DNA of 14,975 bases from Alphaproteobacteria bacterium (GTDB lineage: Bacteria > Pseudomonadota > Alphaproteobacteria > Bin95): positions 1 through 14,975 of the forward strand of contig JAJECF010000212.1 in NCBI GenBank assembly GCA_022822125.1, given 5' to 3'. Of this stretch, positions 12,217 through 14,975 are shown piece after piece. Under the pieces are notes generated by a model, which saw nothing but the letters and a program-made list of their open reading frames with translations, did no database searches and was not told the origin of the DNA. How positions within the stretch are numbered: position 1 is the stretch's first letter; each line of letters opens with the position of its first letter. Both the position numbers and the translations under genes were made by a program.

Positions 12217-14032
12217 GAGGCCTCTCCTTTCGGAACGCGGACCTGCCGGCGCCGGTGCGCTCGCACCGGCGGACGATCGCCTGCAGGGTCTGAGCGAGGT
12301 TGAGCTCGCCGAGCCGGTCGCGGCGGGACATTTCCGCGAGGTAACGGCCCGGCGCGCGAATGGGCTCGTCCGTCTCCTGCTTCGCTGCCATGACGGTGAT
12401 GCAGAGCGCGGCTTTCGGGGCGCCCATGATCGAACAGGCCCTGTCCCAGTCCTCCGGGCGGATGCGGACAGCAGCGAGCGAACTCCGGGCGGCCTGGACA
12501 AGCATGGACGGGTCATGTGGAAGCGAGGTCTCCTCCGGCACCCTGCTGCGGATGGCGCGGGGCAAGGCCCTGGTCAGGCGAGCCCAGGTGAGCCCTTCGG
12601 CGTCCTCCAGCACGGGGGCCTCGGCCCGGCGCTTTTCGGCCCGCATCCGTTCGAGCCGGCACAGCTCGGCCCAGGCGGGCAGCGCGAGGCGGCTCTCCGG
12701 ATCGTCGAGCTCGTTCCAGTTGAAGTCGTCGAGGCGCCTGTTCTTCTCGGCCTGGCCGACATGCCATTTGCGGGTGAAGGGGGTGGCGCGTTTCCACCAG
12801 GCGCGGGCGGCCTCCTCGTCCTTCGGGTCGGGAAGTTCATCGGCCGGGCGGTCCGCTTGAGTGCTGGCCTGCGGCTCGCCGTCCTTCGACCCGTCCGCTT
12901 TCGGCGTGTGCGCGGCTGCCGGGGAGGCCTCCGGAGCGGAAGCAGCAGGCGGTTCCGCCTGGCGGCGCTGTTCGGGTTGGGGCGATGGCCTGGCGGCCCG
13001 CTCCTCCAAACCCGCGCCTTGCGCCCGCAAATACAAACCTACGGATTCACTGTAGGACTCAATTGCGCCCTGCGGAGATTCGCAGCCGAGGCTGCATGTT
13101 TTTGCGTCAAGCGGCGCAGGGCCTCGATTTGAGAGCGGGTCGTCAGGTCGCTCGCTGGCCGTTTCGGAGGGGGCGTGGCGGGTGTCGGCGTAGGACGGCC
13201 AGGCATCGGGGTCGAACAGCATGCGCTCGCCGCGGAGCTGCTGCAGCTCGGCTTCGACCGACCGGACCTTGTGGCGCCGTTCGTCGATATCCCGGAGCCG
13301 GGCGCGAATCGCTTCCAGGGACGTCCTGCCGGTCGGCCGGTAACGGTCCGGGAGGCGGGCATGAAGAACCGCGCCTTCGTCCAGGGTCAGCATGCCGGAA
13401 TAGATGCCCTGGCGGATACCGGCCCGGGCCTTCGACATTGCGGCGGAGCAGTCCTTGGCGAGTGTGTCGTGCTTCGCCTGAGCCTCGGCGATCTCGGCGT
13501 CGAACTGGCGGAGCTTCCCGATCAGGAAGACGAGAGGCGAGAGGTCCTGGCCGTATGTCTTCTCCAGAATAATGCGGCCGTCGGCATCTCGCTCACCGTC
13601 GCGGTGAAGATTGGCGGAGTCACGGGGGACATAAGCGCCAATCTGCCGCAGGGCGTTTTCGCATTCCTGAACCTTTCGCGGAGACCAATCGAGGTCTTTG
13701 GCCGTCCTGGATACGGATAGCCAGACCAGGGGTCGGCTGTCAGCCTGGCAGTCCGATTCGCGGACAAAGCAGAGCCAGTAGTCGAGCAGAGCGATGGCCG
13801 CGTCGCGGTTTCGGAGCAGGCCCGCGCTCGCCGCAACGCCGGGACGCTTGAGCAGATAGACGGCCTCCTTGAGGCGCATGCCGTCCGGAACGCCGGCGAA
13901 GGCGTCGGCTGCGGACCGGACCCAATCGAGCTCGGGACGCTGCTTGCGCCTCCCCGATGGATTCGGGGAGAAGTTTTGCGAGGACGATTCGCGAGCGGTC
14001 AGCTCGGCGGTCGAAAAGTCGCGAGATTCCAT
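12209..14032 (-). CDS. repC: RepC-family plasmid replication initiator
   Basis: 607 residues. The winged-helix N-terminal region (about 55-165) includes LSVSRTAKDLDWSPRKVQEC (105-124), PRDSANLHRDG (136-146) and GQDLSPL (161-167), all typical of RepC. A coiled coil spans about 170-270. A low-complexity Pro/Ala/Glu linker (about 285-410) follows, then a C-terminal domain with WDRACSIMGAPKAALCITVM (529-548) and IRAPGRYLAEMS (558-569), matching the RepC C-terminus. RepC binds an origin inside its own gene and is often rate-limiting, so oriV may lie within this frame; the linker DNA around 12830-13180 is a candidate. It is longer than the usual 400-440 residues because of the linker. The ATG at 14032 has a poor ribosome-binding site, which suits control by an antisense RNA. 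Confidence 0.88.
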   Translation of the reverse strand: MESRDFSTAELTARESSSQNFSPNPSGRRKQRPELDWVRSAADAFAGVPDGMRLKEAVYLLKRPGVAASAGLLRNRDAAIALLDYWLCFVRESDCQADSRPLVWLSVSRTAKDLDWSPRKVQECENALRQIGAYVPRDSANLHRDGERDADGRIILEKTYGQDLSPLVFLIGKLRQFDAEIAEAQAKHDTLAKDCSAAMSKARAGIRQGIYSGMLTLDEGAVLHARLPDRYRPTGRTSLEAIRARLRDIDERRHKVRSVEAELQQLRGERMLFDPDAWPSYADTRHAPSETASERPDDPLSNRGPAPLDAKTCSLGCESPQGAIESYSESVGLYLRAQGAGLEERAARPSPQPEQRRQAEPPAASAPEASPAAAHTPKADGSKDGEPQASTQADRPADELPDPKDEEAARAWWKRATPFTRKWHVGQAEKNRRLDDFNWNELDDPESRLALPAWAELCRLERMRAEKRRAEAPVLEDAEGLTWARLTRALPRAIRSRVPEETSLPHDPSMLVQAARSSLAAVRIRPEDWDRACSIMGAPKAALCITVMAAKQETDEPIRAPGRYLAEMSRRDRLGELNLAQTLQAIVRRCERTGAGRSAFRKERPHV

Positions 14033-14089
14033 GATGTTGCGGATGGCCCGACGACGGCGGCGAAAATCGCCGCGCCGCCAAATCGGCGC

Positions 14090-14118
14090 TTGACAAACCG
14101 TCCCGACATGCCAAATAT
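14090..14118 (+). promoter_or_regulatory. Plus-strand promoter for the antisense RNA
   Basis: TTGACA at 14090-14095 matches the -35 consensus exactly (CTTGAC, the alphaproteobacterial form, at 14089-14094). Seventeen bases later AAATAT (14113-14118) serves as a weak -10. Transcription would start near 14125 and run away from repC. The -10 lies inside the left arm of the inverted repeat. Confidence 0.5.
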
Positions 14119-14144
14119 CCGCTCACGCGATGGCGGTATTTGGC
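14110..14144. promoter_or_regulatory. Inverted repeat over the antisense promoter
   Basis: GCCAAATA (14110-14117) pairs exactly with TATTTGGC (14137-14144), and CCGC (14119-14122) pairs with GCGG (14133-14136), leaving one unpaired T and a 10-base centre. The total of 12 bp makes this the longest dyad in the gap. It could be an operator, a RepC or ParB binding site, or a structured part of the RNA. Confidence 0.5.
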
Positions 14145-14245
14145 TTTGGTGGGAAATCGGTGTAGCGCCGAGTTGGTGACATCGATTCTGAAGTCGAGAA
14201 CGTCTCTGAGAAGGTCGCTGGTGCTCTCCAGCGGCCTTCTTTTTT
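14125..14245 (+). ncRNA. Putative antisense (ctRNA-like) RNA against the repC leader
   Basis: The span runs from the predicted start downstream of TTGACA to the end of the T-tract of an intrinsic terminator, about 120 bases, with no reading frame. It is opposite in direction to repC and lies just upstream of it, so it would be complementary to the repC leader. In repABC plasmids a small counter-transcribed RNA in the same place relative to repC, ending in a terminator hairpin, lowers RepC translation and sets copy number and incompatibility. The match of layout is the evidence; the primary sequence was not compared with known ctRNAs, and the start is approximate. Confidence 0.6.
14210..14245 (+). 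terminator. Rho-independent terminator, plus strand
   Basis: A 12-bp stem, GAAGGTCGCTGG (14210-14221) with CCAGCGGCCTTC (14228-14239), has a single T-G wobble and a 6-base loop, and is followed by six T residues (14240-14245). No plus-strand protein gene precedes it, which is why a short RNA is proposed. On the minus strand no T-tract follows the hairpin. Confidence 0.88.
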
Positions 14246-14313
14246 GCGTATCGACCCCTTGACCTCGACATAACGGGCGTATTACCGTCCTCTAAGGACA
14301 TGCAGGTTTCTAA

Positions 14314-14799
14314 TCAGAACCGATGCGACGGATGACCTGAATGCATGTCCATGCCCGCATGCGAGAGCATGTGGTGGGTCTGCCCGCGATGGTGGATCTG
14401 GTGCTGGAACAGGTTCGTCAGGCACCGCCGCAGCGGCAGGCTGAAATACTCGCCCGTTTCCACCGTGTCGAAGGAGAGCGTCCCGTCGAGCGCGGCCGGG
14501 TCCAGTGCGTCCGCGAAGCCGATATACCAGCGGTCCTGCTCTTCATGCGCCGCGCGGAGCGGCTCGAATTCCTCATGCAGGATTTCGTCGAGGCGCGTAA
14601 AGGTCGTCGGCTTCTTCTCCAGGCGTTCGCGATAGATGAGGTCGGAGAGCAGGATATGGTTCAGGGTCGCGTGGATCGAGCGGAAGAAGCCCCGCCGGTC
14701 GAGAATGCGCTCCTCATGCGAGAGCGCCGCGCAGGCCGCGTAAAGCCGCCGATTGGCCCAGGCGTTGTATCGGGCGGCGGTGGGAAGGTCGAGCAGCAT
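14314..14799 (-). CDS. DinB family protein
   Basis: 161 residues; the ATG at 14799 follows GGAG with a gap of about 9 bases. YNAWANRRLY near the start, SIHATLNHILLSDLIYRERL (41-60) and HQIHHRGQTHHML (about 133-145) are hallmarks of DinB/YfiT-like four-helix bundles, in which histidines of the second and last helices hold a metal ion. Family members include thiol-dependent transferases and stress-induced proteins; the substrate here is unknown. Length is normal for the family. It is the only complete gene with a housekeeping flavour and may be chromosomal flank rather than part of the element. Confidence 0.92.
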   Translation of the reverse strand: MLLDLPTAARYNAWANRRLYAACAALSHEERILDRRGFFRSIHATLNHILLSDLIYRERLEKKPTTFTRLDEILHEEFEPLRAAHEEQDRWYIGFADALDPAALDGTLSFDTVETGEYFSLPLRRCLTNLFQHQIHHRGQTHHMLSHAGMDMHSGHPSHRF

Positions 14800-14829
14800 G
14801 GGGAATGTCTCCAGCCCCGGAGGCGGGAA

Positions 14830-14860
14830 ACTATAGGGGATTATATACGAAAGTGCCCAA
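14830..14860 (-). promoter_or_regulatory. Possible promoter of the DinB gene
   Basis: An AT-rich patch in a GC-rich sequence. On the minus strand TTGGGC (14860-14855) is followed after 19 bases by TATAGT (14835-14830), with a perfect TATAAT (14845-14840) in between that lacks a good -35. It lies 31 or more bases upstream of the DinB start, as a promoter should. Confidence 0.4.
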
Positions 14861-14868
14861 GCGATTAG

Positions 14869-14975
14869 CTAGCCATCCTCGTCGGGTTCAAGCCCTCGGT
14901 CGATGCGGCGATAGCGCTCTTCCCGCTTCCGCGTTTGCTCCCTTGACGCGCACCATAGGACGCCGAGGATGAAGC
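14869..14975 (-). CDS. C-terminal end of an unrecognised, probably membrane-anchored protein
   Basis: The minus-strand frame enters at the right edge (first full codon at 14973) and ends at the TAG at 14871-14869, 34 codons. It reads FILGVLWCASREQTRKREER, followed by a charged tail ending PDEDG. A hydrophobic start and then a basic and acidic tail is the pattern of a small one-pass membrane protein seen from its C-terminus. Too little is present to name a family. It is upstream of and co-directional with the DinB gene. Confidence 0.5.
   Translation of the reverse strand, partial: FILGVLWCASREQTRKREERYRRIDRGLEPDEDG

Larger units (their letters stand above)
14033..14313. promoter_or_regulatory. 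repC control region
   Basis: A 281-base gap between the DinB gene and repC, with no protein gene supported. It holds a 7-bp hairpin at 14057-14073 (GCGGCGA with a 3-base loop), a plus-strand promoter-like pair, a long inverted repeat, an intrinsic terminator for plus-strand transcripts, and a 5-bp palindrome at 14287-14299 (GTCCT CTA AGGAC). The minus-strand promoter for repC must lie here or further right; no confident -35/-10 pair was found for it. It may also hold the junction of the element with chromosomal genes. Confidence 0.6.

Noticed and set aside
14287..14299. GTCCT CTA AGGAC palindrome as a ParB site
   Set aside because: Only 5-bp arms and a single copy; kept as a note in the control region, not as a separate feature.
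14302..14320. GTT...AAC sequence resembling a repABC parS (GTTNNNNGCNNNNAAC)
   Set aside because: The spacing is 15 instead of 16 and the central GC is missing; the arms pair only weakly.
14341..14868. Plus-strand frame of 175 codons at the right end
   Set aside because: Reverse side of the DinB gene, which has the family histidine motifs.

Overview
The window is GC-rich and almost every real gene lies on the minus strand, read right to left. A RepC-family replication protein (RepC replicons are known only from Alphaproteobacteria) together with the high-GC codon use points to an alphaproteobacterium. I read the window as part of a mobile replicon, either a plasmid or an integrated plasmid-like element, whose edge may lie near 14.0-14.3 kb, where housekeeping-like genes begin.

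Right edge (14314-14975): the last 34 codons of an unrecognised, probably membrane-anchored protein and a complete DinB-family protein. Next is a 281-base control region (14033-14313). It holds a plus-strand promoter-like sequence, an inverted repeat and a clear plus-strand intrinsic terminator. Together they look like an antisense RNA facing the leader of repC.

Replication and partition block (14032 down to 9188): repC, a shorter repC-like paralogue, parA, parB-like and a small ribbon-helix-helix protein. Neighbours overlap by 8, 8, 4 and 4 bases. Canonical repABC operons run parA-parB-repC, so the order here is inverted, with repC first. The same coupled chain continues through a one-pass membrane protein, a 73-residue protein, a DUF5131 (Gp37/Gp68) putative iron-sulfur protein and a protein with three helix-turn-helix segments and four zinc-finger-like modules. 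The end of parB and the start of the next gene are duplicated as a 94-bp direct repeat, 721 bp apart, which brackets a two-gene cassette.

Accessory block (6307 down to 1): a 75-residue Cys-rich protein coupled to a secreted thermonuclease-like protein, two small unknown proteins, a large serine recombinase, an acidic 120-residue unknown protein and a Toprim primase-like protein. After these come a membrane-anchored coiled-coil protein built of ten 11-residue repeats and ending at a strong terminator, and a zinc-finger protein cut off by the left edge.

Taken together, RepC, ParA and ParB would provide replication and segregation, the recombinase would provide integration or excision, and the Toprim protein may act in DNA transfer or priming. 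The small zinc-binding and helix-turn-helix proteins are probable regulators. Function for most of the small genes is unknown. Start sites were chosen from ribosome-binding sites and overlaps read directly in the sequence.
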